Source: an uncultured Alphaproteobacteria bacterium (GTDB taxonomy: Bacteria > Pseudomonadota > Alphaproteobacteria > Puniceispirillales > Marisalimonadaceae). Taken from it: 64,000 nucleotides of DNA. A model generated the notes under the pieces. The model had not been told where the DNA came from, made no database searches, and was given only the letters and a program-made list of their open reading frames with translations. The DNA is taken from NCBI GenBank assembly GCA_937142855.1, contig CAKZQZ010000055.1, forward strand, positions 1-64,000, written 5' to 3'. The first letter of the stretch is position 1; each line of letters begins with the position of its first letter. Position numbers and translations under genes: made by a program. Shown in pieces: positions 57,021-64,000 of the stretch.

Positions 57021-58118
57021 ATGGGATTTAAATGTGGAATAGTTGGTTTACCAAATGTAGGTAAATCTACATTGTTCAATGCTCTAACAGAAACAGCAAC
57101 AGCAGAAGCTGCAAATTATCCATTTTGTACAATTGAGCCTAATACCGGCATTGTAGCTGTACCAGACAAAAGATTAAAAAAATTATCTGAGTTAGCTAAT
57201 TCTCAAAAAGTAATTCCTGCACAAATGCAATTTGTAGATATTGCAGGTCTAGTTAGCGGTGCTAGTAAAGGAGAAGGTTTAGGAAATAAATTTCTATCAC
57301 ATATTCGTGAAGTTGATGCTATTATTCATGTTCTAAGATGTTTTGAAGATACTGAAATAACTCATGTAGAAAATACTATTGATCCTTTAAGAGACTCAGA
57401 AATAATTGAAACAGAGCTTATGTTAGCCGACTTAGATAGCTTAGACAAACAAATACAAAATCTTTCTAAAAAAGCCAAATCGAATGACCCAGATGCCAAA
57501 AAAGATTTGGCATTAATGCAAAATTTACATGTTTTATTATCAGATGGTAAACCTATTAGATCAGCTGACTTTGATAAAGATAAGTTAAAAAAAATTAAAA
57601 CATTTAACCTCTTAACATCAAAACCAGTTTTATATGTATGTAATGTTAGTGAAGAAGACGCTGTCTTAGGTAATAAATTTAGCAAAATAATTTTTGATAA
57701 AGCAATTCAAGAAAATTGTGTAAGCGTAATTATTTCAGGGGCTATTGAATCTGAAATTGCATTATTAAATGATGAAGAAAAAAATGAATTTCTTGCAGAT
57801 CTTAACCTCAAGGAATCCGGTTTAAATAGACTAATAAGAAAAGGTTTTGATTTACTTGGTTTACTAACATTTTTTACAATTGGACCAAAAGAAGCAAGAG
57901 CATGGACATTGAAAAAAGATTCAACTGCTCCTGAAGCAGCAGGTGCCATACATACAGATTTTCAAAAAGGTTTCATCAGAGCTGAGACCATTTCTTATGA
58001 TGACTATTTAAATTATAAGAGTGAGCAAGCAGTCAAGGATTCTGGTAGAATGAGAGTTGAAGGTTCTGACTATATAGTACAAGATGGAGATATTTTTCAT
58101 TTTAGATTCAATGTTTAG
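57021..58118 (+). CDS. ychF: YchF/Ola1 family ATPase
   Basis: A 365-residue Obg-superfamily protein that prefers ATP. P-loop GLPNVGKST (residues 9-17), switch [22 protein letters not shown], the altered G4 motif and the C-terminal TGS-like domain ([30 protein letters not shown]). Linked to ribosome and redox homeostasis. The order rplY-pth-ychF is typical of Proteobacteria. Confidence 0.97.
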   Translation: MGFKCGIVGLPNVGKSTLFNALTETATAEAANYPFCTIEPNTGIVAVPDKRLKKLSELANSQKVIPAQMQFVDIAGLVSGASKGEGLGNKFLSHIREVDAIIHVLRCFEDTEITHVENTIDPLRDSEIIETELMLADLDSLDKQIQNLSKKAKSNDPDAKKDLALMQNLHVLLSDGKPIRSADFDKDKLKKIKTFNLLTSKPVLYVCNVSEEDAVLGNKFSKIIFDKAIQENCVSVIISGAIESEIALLNDEEKNEFLADLNLKESGLNRLIRKGFDLLGLLTFFTIGPKEARAWTLKKDSTAPEAAGAIHTDFQKGFIRAETISYDDYLNYKSEQAVKDSGRMRVEGSDYIVQDGDIFHFRFNV

Positions 58119-58129
58119 ATGGAGGCAAA

Positions 58130-58795
58130 ATGAGTGAATTTTTAGAACTTAAATCGATAGATGACCATAAATTTTCTGCTTATCTTTCCCAACCAATAGA
58201 TAAACCAATAGGTGGCCTTGTAATTTTACAAGAAATTTTTGGCGTTAATACTCATATACAAGAAATAACTAATTTTTTTTCTGATAAAGGTTATTTAACT
58301 GTTGCTCCATCCTTATTTGATAGAAGTGAACGAAATGTCGCTCTTGGTTATGATGAAGATAGTATTAGCAAGGGCAGAAATTTAAAGAGTTTATGTGATA
58401 AGAATGCGCTTAAAGATATAGATGCAGCAATTTCTCTAGTTTCTTCTGCTGGCAAGGTAGGTGTTATAGGTTATTGTTGGGGAGGATCACTGTCATGGCG
58501 TATTGCTTGTAAAAACACTAATTTATCAGCAGCTGTTTGTTACTATGGGGGTGATATACCTAATCTAAAAGAACTGAAACCTAAATGTAATGTAATGACT
58601 CATTTTGGAGAGTTAGATCAAGGAATACCTATAGCTAATGTTAGAATTTTTAAAGAAGCAAACCCAGAAGTTCTTACATATACTTACCCTGCCGACCATG
58701 GATTTAATTGTAATCACAGAAGACAATATAATGAGGTAAGCTCGAAAGTTGCACTAGATAGAACGCTTAAGTTTTTGAAAAAAAATCTCTCTTAA
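58130..58795 (+). CDS. Dienelactone hydrolase-family alpha/beta hydrolase
   Basis: A 221-residue hydrolase with the cysteine nucleophile in VIGYCWGGSLSW (about residue 114), aspartate in FGELDQGIP and histidine in ADHGFNC, the Cys-Asp-His triad of the family. QEIFGVNTHIQEITNFF is the usual N-terminal motif. Natural substrates are unknown in this context. It starts 11 bases after ychF and ends with no gap against petC on the other strand. Confidence 0.88.
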   Translation: MSEFLELKSIDDHKFSAYLSQPIDKPIGGLVILQEIFGVNTHIQEITNFFSDKGYLTVAPSLFDRSERNVALGYDEDSISKGRNLKSLCDKNALKDIDAAISLVSSAGKVGVIGYCWGGSLSWRIACKNTNLSAAVCYYGGDIPNLKELKPKCNVMTHFGELDQGIPIANVRIFKEANPEVLTYTYPADHGFNCNHRRQYNEVSSKVALDRTLKFLKKNLS

Positions 58796-59587
58796 TTATT
58801 TATTTTTTATTGGGGCCCATATTTGTTTCATTGCGAAATATGATAACAAAGTAAGCAGTAATAAAAATAAAATAACAGAAATGCCTAGTCTTTTCCTATC
58901 TTCCATTTCTGGTTCAGATGCCCAAGCAAGAAAGGCTGTAACATCTTTTGCCATTTGTTCAGGAGTTGCTTTAGTACCATCAGCATATTCAACTCCATCA
59001 TCGTAAAGAGGTTGAGGCATTCCAATTAAATTTCCAGAATAATATTTATTATAATACATTCCATCTGGAACTTTTTTTTCTGCAGGTGCATCCACATATC
59101 CAGTCAAGAGTGCATGTAAATAATTCGCACCATCAGGTCGTGCCTTTACAATCAAGGATAAATCTGGAGGATAAGCACCTCCATTAGCTGCTCTTGCTGC
59201 CTTGTCATTTGGGTAAGGTGATACAAATCTATCACTAGGTCTAGCTGGTCTCTCAACAATCTCACCCTCATCATTAATGGTGTTAACGTTATTCTCTGAT
59301 GCAAAAGCTTTTATTTCATCATCATTGTATCCAATTGCTTTTAGATTTCTGTAAGCCAACAACCTTAACCCATGACATCCTGAACATACTTCTTTATATA
59401 CTTGAAGGCCTCTTTGTTGCGATGCACGATCAAAAGTGCCAGTTATACCCGAAAAAGACCATTTTTGTTTTGGATAATCTATTTTTTCACCAGCCGAAAA
59501 CGCAACAAAAGGAGTTAATAAAAAAACTATCAATAAAAATAATTTATAACTTATACTAGGAAATGATTTTAAGAATCGAATTAACAT
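58796..59587 (-). CDS. petC: Cytochrome c1 subunit of the bc1 complex
   Basis: A 263-residue protein with a signal peptide, a CxxCH haem site (CSGCHGLR, about residues 68-75), the distal methionine in GMPQPL and one C-terminal membrane anchor (ISVILFLLLLTLLSYF). It passes electrons from the Rieske centre to soluble cytochrome c. Third gene of petABC, with its start directly after the petB stop. Confidence 0.95.
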   Translation of the reverse strand: MLIRFLKSFPSISYKLFLLIVFLLTPFVAFSAGEKIDYPKQKWSFSGITGTFDRASQQRGLQVYKEVCSGCHGLRLLAYRNLKAIGYNDDEIKAFASENNVNTINDEGEIVERPARPSDRFVSPYPNDKAARAANGGAYPPDLSLIVKARPDGANYLHALLTGYVDAPAEKKVPDGMYYNKYYSGNLIGMPQPLYDDGVEYADGTKATPEQMAKDVTAFLAWASEPEMEDRKRLGISVILFLLLLTLLSYFAMKQIWAPIKNK

Positions 59588-60838
59588 CTATTTCTTCTCC
59601 CTAGCCGCAAATGCTGAGGCTGTCGACCCTCCACTTAAAACAGGTTCTGATATAGAAATTGGTAAAGGTTTAGTTTTTTCAATGTAAGGAAGTAAAGGAA
59701 ACAAAACTAAGAAATGGAAAAAATAATATGCCGTGGCTATTCTAGATAGCGTTACATAAATACCCTCTGCAGGCATAGCTCCTAAATAACCTAATAAAAT
59801 ACAATCTAGTAAAAGTATCCAGAAGAATATTTTAAATATTGGCCTGAATTGTGATGACCTTACTGGTGATCTATCTAGCCATGGCAAAACAAATAAAACG
59901 GCAATTGCACCAAACATAAAAAGCACTCCGCCAAGCTTATCAGGAATTGCTCTTAAAATAGCGTAAAAAGGTAGAAAATACCACTCAGGTACAATATGAG
60001 CAGGAGTAACCATTGGGTTAGCTTCAATATAGTTATCTGGATGCCCCATGAAATTAGGAAAGAAAAATACAGCTGCTGCAAAAAGTGATAAAAATACACT
60101 TAATCCAAACAAATCTTTAATCGTATAATAAGGGCTAAATGGAATGGTATCTTGAGTTCCTTTTACATCAATTCCAATTGGATTGTTTGAACCAAATCGA
60201 TGTAGCGCGACCAAGTGAAGAATTACAACACCAACTATTACAAAAGGTAAAACAAAATGAAGCGAAAAAAATCTATTTAAAGTTGAGTTATCAACAGAAA
60301 ATCCTCCCCATAACCATGTGACTATGCTTTCGCCAACAACCGGGATAGCTGAAAACAAGTTAGTAATAACAGTCGCACCCCAAAAACTCATTTGACCCCA
60401 TGGTAAAACGTATCCCATAAAAGCAGTTGCCATCATTAGTAGTAATATTAAAACCCCTAATATCCACAGCAATTCTCGTGGTGCTTTATATGATCCATAA
60501 TACAATCCTCTAAAAATATGTATGTAAACAACAATAAAGAAAAAGCTTGCTCCATTCATATGAATATATCTTATGAGCCAACCATGGTTAACGTCCCTCA
60601 TAATTCTTTCTACAGAATCGAATGCATAATCTACATGAGCTGTATAATTCATAGACAAAACAATTCCAGTTACAATCATAGTTACTAAAGCAAAACCAGC
60701 TAAAGAACCGAAGTTCCAAAAATAGTTTAAGTTTTTGGGTGTTGGGTAATGATTTAACTCATGATCCATAAATGAGAAAACAGGTAATCGGTGATCAATC
60801 CATTTTACTACTGGGTTTTTAAATTTAGACTTTGACAA
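59588..60838 (-). CDS. petB: Cytochrome b subunit of the bc1 complex
   Basis: A 416-residue membrane protein with eight helices. Four haem-ligating histidines are found in [29 protein letters not shown] and the [25 protein letters not shown] helix; the quinol-site PEWYF motif ([10 protein letters not shown]) is present. It oxidises ubiquinol and re-reduces quinone across the inner membrane. The start is TTG with AGGAG upstream at about six bases. Length is normal. Confidence 0.96.
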   Translation of the reverse strand: MSKSKFKNPVVKWIDHRLPVFSFMDHELNHYPTPKNLNYFWNFGSLAGFALVTMIVTGIVLSMNYTAHVDYAFDSVERIMRDVNHGWLIRYIHMNGASFFFIVVYIHIFRGLYYGSYKAPRELLWILGVLILLLMMATAFMGYVLPWGQMSFWGATVITNLFSAIPVVGESIVTWLWGGFSVDNSTLNRFFSLHFVLPFVIVGVVILHLVALHRFGSNNPIGIDVKGTQDTIPFSPYYTIKDLFGLSVFLSLFAAAVFFFPNFMGHPDNYIEANPMVTPAHIVPEWYFLPFYAILRAIPDKLGGVLFMFGAIAVLFVLPWLDRSPVRSSQFRPIFKIFFWILLLDCILLGYLGAMPAEGIYVTLSRIATAYYFFHFLVLFPLLPYIEKTKPLPISISEPVLSGGSTASAFAAREKK

Positions 60839-60859
60839 CTATAACTCCTAAAATAAAAT

Positions 60860-61405
60860 TTAACCGATTTTGATAATATTATCTGACAAGAACTCATATG
60901 AAGGAACCTCTAGGTTAGTTGGTGCCGGTCCTTTTCTAATTCTGCCAGAATGATCATAGTGAGATCCATGACAAGGACAGAACCATCCACCATACTGTCC
61001 TTTTACATCACCAGACTTTTGACCAAGTGGCACACAGCCCAGGTGAGTGCAAACGCCAACTAAAACAATAAATTTTTCGTTAGCAACCCTTTCTTCATCA
61101 GTTTCAGGATGTCTCATATCATCTAAAGAAACTTCTTTAGCTAGCTTGATTTCCTCAGGCGTTCTGTGACGTACAAATACAGGCTTACCTCTCCAGGTTA
61201 CTGTTATAGATTGACCTTCTTCAAGCGAGGATAAATCTACCTCTGTTGACGCTAACGCTAAAGTATCAGCTGCTGGATTCATTTGATCAATCAAGGGCCA
61301 AGCAACTGAAGCCGCACCAATACCTGCCATAGCATAGGTTGATACAATCAAAAAATCTCTTTTGCCCTCATTTTTACTACTTTGTGAATTTGATTTTGTA
61401 GACAT
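60860..61405 (-). CDS. petA: Rieske iron-sulfur subunit of the bc1 complex
   Basis: A 181-residue protein with one N-terminal membrane helix ([18 protein letters not shown]) acting as an uncleaved Tat-type anchor, and the [2Fe-2S] motifs CTHLGC and CPCHGSHYD. It transfers electrons from quinol to cytochrome c1. First gene of the petABC operon; AGGA precedes its ATG and a promoter-like element lies just upstream. Confidence 0.96.
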   Translation of the reverse strand: MSTKSNSQSSKNEGKRDFLIVSTYAMAGIGAASVAWPLIDQMNPAADTLALASTEVDLSSLEEGQSITVTWRGKPVFVRHRTPEEIKLAKEVSLDDMRHPETDEERVANEKFIVLVGVCTHLGCVPLGQKSGDVKGQYGGWFCPCHGSHYDHSGRIRKGPAPTNLEVPSYEFLSDNIIKIG

Positions 61406-61422
61406 GAATATTCCTGTAGAAT

Positions 61423-61450
61423 GTTATAATTTATATAAACATTCTTTCAA
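61423..61450 (-). promoter_or_regulatory. Candidate sigma-70 promoter for petABC
   Basis: On the minus strand TTGAAA and TATAAC are spaced by 16 bases and lie 18-45 bases before the petA ATG. The predicted transcript would have a very short leader of about 10-12 bases that still includes the AGGA Shine-Dalgarno. The 136-base gap to hemF otherwise shows no feature. Confidence 0.45.
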
Positions 61451-61541
61451 AAAAATTCTAGTCTTTTTCTACTATAAATATATTTTTTTAAAAATTATAT
61501 GAATGACTAAATAGTTTTAATTTTTATAATATTTATTATTA

Positions 61542-62447
61542 TTACCAACTTACATTTGGAGGCAAACTCATTAGAACTGCTTCAGTATTTCCACCGGTTT
61601 TCAACCCAAATATTGTACCTCTATCATATAAAAGATTAAACTCAACGTACCTTCCTCTTTTTATTAACTGAGCTTGTCTGTCTTGAGCATTAAAATTAGT
61701 TTCAAAACGGTTTTTTATAATTTGAGAATATGATGACAAAAAGGCTTTGCCGACATCCTTAATAAAAGCAAAATCTTCATCCCAATTATCATTATACAAA
61801 TAGTCAAAAAAAATGCCACCAACACCCCTCGCTTCATCTCTGTGAGGCAAATAAAAATATTCATCACACCATTTTTTAAACTGAGGGTAATATGATTGAT
61901 GATATTTATCACAAGCATCTTTAAAGCTCTTGTGGAATAATTCTTTTGATTCTGTATCTTCAAAAATAGGTGTGAGATCTCCACCACCACCAAACCACAT
62001 TTTTTGATTTTTTCCTTCACCAGTTATAAGAAACCGTGTGTTCATATGAGCAGCAGGAACGTATGGATTAAACATATGAGATACAACAGAGATGCCTGAA
62101 GCCCAAAACTTCCCATCTTCTTCAGCGCCTGGTATTTGCCCTCTAAACTCTTCTGAAAACTCCCCATAAACTGTAGAAATATTGACACCTACTTTCTCAA
62201 AAACATTACCCTTCATGATAGAAATAACACCACCACCACCACCCTCTCTTTCCCATTCTTTTCTTGAAAAGGATATGTTATTATCTTTTGTGGGTGTATT
62301 TTCAATTATTTCAAATGATTTACATATTTCATCTCTAAGATGAACAAACCATCTTGTTGCCTCTTTTTTTTTAGAATTTATTTTTTCTGATGTATTGATA
62401 GATTTTTGTTTCTTCAATTTCTTGAGCATTTCTAATTTAACATTCAT
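61542..62447 (-). CDS. hemF: Oxygen-dependent coproporphyrinogen III oxidase
   Basis: A 301-residue haem-biosynthesis enzyme. Conserved motifs: EREGGGGGVISIMKGNVFEKVGVN, MNTRFL, WFGGGGDLTPIFE, GVGGIFFDYL and the C-terminal YVEFNLLYDRGTIFGLKTGGNTEAVLMSLPP. It needs oxygen, so the organism is aerobic. Placed two bases after the cca stop and before petABC, which needs haem. Confidence 0.97.
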   Translation of the reverse strand: MNVKLEMLKKLKKQKSINTSEKINSKKKEATRWFVHLRDEICKSFEIIENTPTKDNNISFSRKEWEREGGGGGVISIMKGNVFEKVGVNISTVYGEFSEEFRGQIPGAEEDGKFWASGISVVSHMFNPYVPAAHMNTRFLITGEGKNQKMWFGGGGDLTPIFEDTESKELFHKSFKDACDKYHQSYYPQFKKWCDEYFYLPHRDEARGVGGIFFDYLYNDNWDEDFAFIKDVGKAFLSSYSQIIKNRFETNFNAQDRQAQLIKRGRYVEFNLLYDRGTIFGLKTGGNTEAVLMSLPPNVSW

Positions 62448-62449
62448 AT

Positions 62450-63793
62450 CTAGTTATTTCTTCCAAGTAAGTTACTGGCAAAATTTAAAAGAGCCTGTTT
62501 TGAAAATTTGAAATTATGTTTAACCCAGAATTCTTCTGATTTATACAATAAATCATTTTGCTCTGAAATCCCAAGATTAGGTTCCATAAATTTTATTTCT
62601 TCTCTTTTTAATGGAAATGAAGGCCATGCTAAATCAACAAAATTTAATTTATCAAGGATTTCAATAGGCAAAATGTGAAACAAAGCTAATTTATACCAAT
62701 TGAAAGGTATTCTATCATTTTTAAAAAGAGATTTATTTCTAAAGTTTAAGTTAACCCTACAATCCCAAATTAATTGTAAGACTTTAATTTCTTTTTCCTT
62801 AGAAGATATTTTTTTTAAATACTTTTGGTCTATTAAAATATCATGGTTATGAATTTGTTTTATAAAATTTAAATACTTTATTTTCTGTTTACTTAATTCA
62901 AATCTATTAGCAATAATTTCAATTTTCTGGATATTATATAAATGAGGTATTAACACACAAATTAAATCAAGCTTTTCATCTTGAATTATATCTATTACCA
63001 ATGACTTAATATGCTTAATTTGACAAAAGCTATTAATTTTAAAGCCAGGGTGGATTTTTATTTCAGGAGTATTTTTAATATCAACAAATATATATTTATC
63101 TAGTTCTAAATCCTTCATTTTCGATAAAGAAAGATCAAAATTTTTCTCTAAAAGAATCTTTAAAAACTCATCTTTAACTCGTTTATTAGATAATATTTTT
63201 ATATTATTAACTAGTTTAATAACTTCATTATATGATCTTTGTAGATTATTAAATTTAGAGAATGTTCCAAAAAAACGACAATACCTAAAAATTCTTAGAT
63301 AATCTTCTTTAAGCCTTTCTATAGGACTCCCAATAAATTTTAGGTTTTTATCAATAATATCCTGATAACCATTATAGGGATCTATTAAATTTCCTTCATA
63401 ATCTAAATATAAAGCGTTAATTGTAAAATCTCTTCTTTTTGCATCAATATAAACTGAATCTACAAAATTAACATCCGCTGATCTTCCATAAGTTTTTAAG
63501 TCATTCCTTAAACTCGTTATTTGAAATTCATCATTATCGAGGAAAACTGAAATTGTGTGGTATTTTATGTTTTTCTGATTAACTCTAATTTTATTTTTAT
63601 TAATTTTTTCTATAAATGAGTTAATTTCAGTATTGATCACAAAATCTATGTCACTGATTGGCTGTTTTAATAAATAATCTCTAATTGCTCCTCCAACAAT
63701 CCATATTTTTACATCAAGACTACTTGCAATGTTAAAAATTTTTTTAACATTTTTCTTTTGAAGAAAAAAATTGATTATTTCTTGATGTATAAT
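62450..63793 (-). CDS. cca: CCA-adding enzyme / poly(A) polymerase family, apparently starting at AUU
   Basis: The ORF track starts at ATG 63640, but the same frame is open upstream and encodes the essential nucleotidyltransferase motif IWIVGGAIRDYLL and DIDFVI. The frame opens after a TAA at 63812-63814 and holds no ATG, GTG or TTG before that motif. ATT at 63793 has AGAAGG seven bases upstream, giving a 447-residue protein of normal length. Later parts include RRDFTINALYLD, RLKEDYLRIFRYCRFFG and a helical RNA-binding C terminus. E. coli pcnB, a relative, is known to start at AUU. A base error hiding an ATG at 63810 is the alternative. Confidence 0.82.
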   Translation of the reverse strand: MIHQEIINFFLQKKNVKKIFNIASSLDVKIWIVGGAIRDYLLKQPISDIDFVINTEINSFIEKINKNKIRVNQKNIKYHTISVFLDNDEFQITSLRNDLKTYGRSADVNFVDSVYIDAKRRDFTINALYLDYEGNLIDPYNGYQDIIDKNLKFIGSPIERLKEDYLRIFRYCRFFGTFSKFNNLQRSYNEVIKLVNNIKILSNKRVKDEFLKILLEKNFDLSLSKMKDLELDKYIFVDIKNTPEIKIHPGFKINSFCQIKHIKSLVIDIIQDEKLDLICVLIPHLYNIQKIEIIANRFELSKQKIKYLNFIKQIHNHDILIDQKYLKKISSKEKEIKVLQLIWDCRVNLNFRNKSLFKNDRIPFNWYKLALFHILPIEILDKLNFVDLAWPSFPLKREEIKFMEPNLGISEQNDLLYKSEEFWVKHNFKFSKQALLNFASNLLGRNN

Positions 63794-63811
63794 AAAAGAG
63801 CCTTCTTCATT

Positions 63812-63985
63812 TTATTTTGAAAAATTGCCGTCTCTAACCTTGCCATCTATAATTGATGGGGGGGTATACGAATAACTTGGATCAAAGGCATTTGATTCAA
63901 GGTACAAAAAACCAAAGAGAATAAATATACAAAAGCCTATTACGCTTGTTAACGATGCAAAAAATACTGAATTATTTACAGTCAT
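63812..63985 (-). CDS. Small membrane protein resembling the C-terminal half of DUF6111
   Basis: A 57-residue ORF missing from the track. One membrane helix (residues about 7-27) is followed by a short extracytoplasmic tail, YTPPSIIDGKVRDGNF, which resembles the ending of the alphaproteobacterial DUF6111 proteins found upstream of cca-type genes. Those proteins are longer and have more helices, so this one is shortened. AAGAAA precedes the ATG. Its TAA is in the same frame as the cca ORF. Function unknown. Confidence 0.6.
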   Translation of the reverse strand: MTVNNSVFFASLTSVIGFCIFILFGFLYLESNAFDPSYSYTPPSIIDGKVRDGNFSK

Positions 63986-64000
63986 TTTTCTTAAAATATA

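Noticed and set aside
59299-59559. Plus-strand 86-codon ORF opposite petC, and similar long antisense ORFs (for example 33103-33702, 35407-35856, 47716-48066)
   Set aside because: They are shadows of strongly conserved genes on the other strand, with no ribosome sites or recognisable products.
1-64000. CRISPR arrays, transposases, phage genes, integrases or attachment sites
   Set aside because: No regularly spaced repeats, no mobile-element proteins among the ORFs and no duplicated flanks next to the tRNA were seen.

Overview
The window looks like chromosomal DNA from a streamlined, low-GC (roughly 30 percent by eye), free-living alphaproteobacterium, most likely marine. This rests on several gene neighbourhoods that are typical of Alphaproteobacteria: pal-tolB-tolA-tolR-tolQ-ybgC-ruvB-ruvA-ruvC; a coiled-coil protein-zapA-6S RNA-5-FCL; fbaB-efp-suhB followed by a MotA/MotB-like pair; sppA-glyQ-glyS beside trmN and ispB; yqeY-dnaG-rpoD opposite carA-carB-greA; ubiK-ybjN-proC opposite lgt and pgeF; and petA-petB-petC with hemF. 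The proteins are ordinary in length and mostly intact. Intergenic space is minimal and I see no insertion sequence, prophage, CRISPR array, integron or defence island. I cannot name the species; lineages such as SAR11-like or HIMB59/AEGEAN-169-like clades would fit but are not proven here.

Layout. 1-9.5 kb (minus): Tol-Pal envelope system, RuvABC resolvasome, YebC regulator, a YmdB-type phosphoesterase, a frameshifted 5-formyltetrahydrofolate cyclo-ligase, 6S RNA, ZapA. 9.7-14.9 kb (plus): class I aldolase, EF-P, a SuhB homologue that has lost its catalytic residues, a non-flagellar MotA/MotB-like pair, L31. 14.9-19.8 kb (minus): GlyS, GlyQ, a zinc-ribbon membrane protein, SppA, TrmN. 19.9-23.1 kb (plus): polyprenyl diphosphate synthase, an HTH regulator, an rRNA/tRNA m5U methyltransferase, an RHH protein. 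23.1-27.2 kb (minus): a three-gene sugar-acid catabolic cluster. 27.2-31.6 kb (minus): a CAT-anticodon tRNA, RpoD, DnaG, YqeY. 31.8-36.8 kb (plus): CarAB, GreA. 36.8-42 kb: an Lrp-type regulator, an ELM1-like protein, SelO, MsrP, aspartate aminotransferase. 42-47.5 kb (plus): UvrB, UvrC, PgsA, MoaD, MoaE. 47.5-52.9 kb: BCAT, an OmpR/EnvZ-like pair, a TetR-like protein, ProC, YbjN, UbiK. 53-58.8 kb (plus): Lgt, PgeF, Prs, L25, Pth, YchF, dienelactone hydrolase. 58.8-64 kb (minus): cytochrome bc1, HemF, CCA/poly(A) polymerase, and a small membrane protein.

The contents are mainly housekeeping: envelope integrity, DNA repair, transcription and translation, quinone synthesis and respiration, plus a small carbon-scavenging cluster. 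The more unusual points are at gene edges and in degraded motifs. These are a ten-A tract that breaks the cyclo-ligase frame next to 6S RNA, two genes whose only sensible start is AUU behind a Shine-Dalgarno sequence, a SuhB that keeps its fold but not its metal ligands, and seven convergent gene pairs that all abut or overlap with no room for intrinsic terminators. No stretch longer than about 200 bases lacks a gene or RNA. I found no clear candidate for a wholly new multi-gene system.
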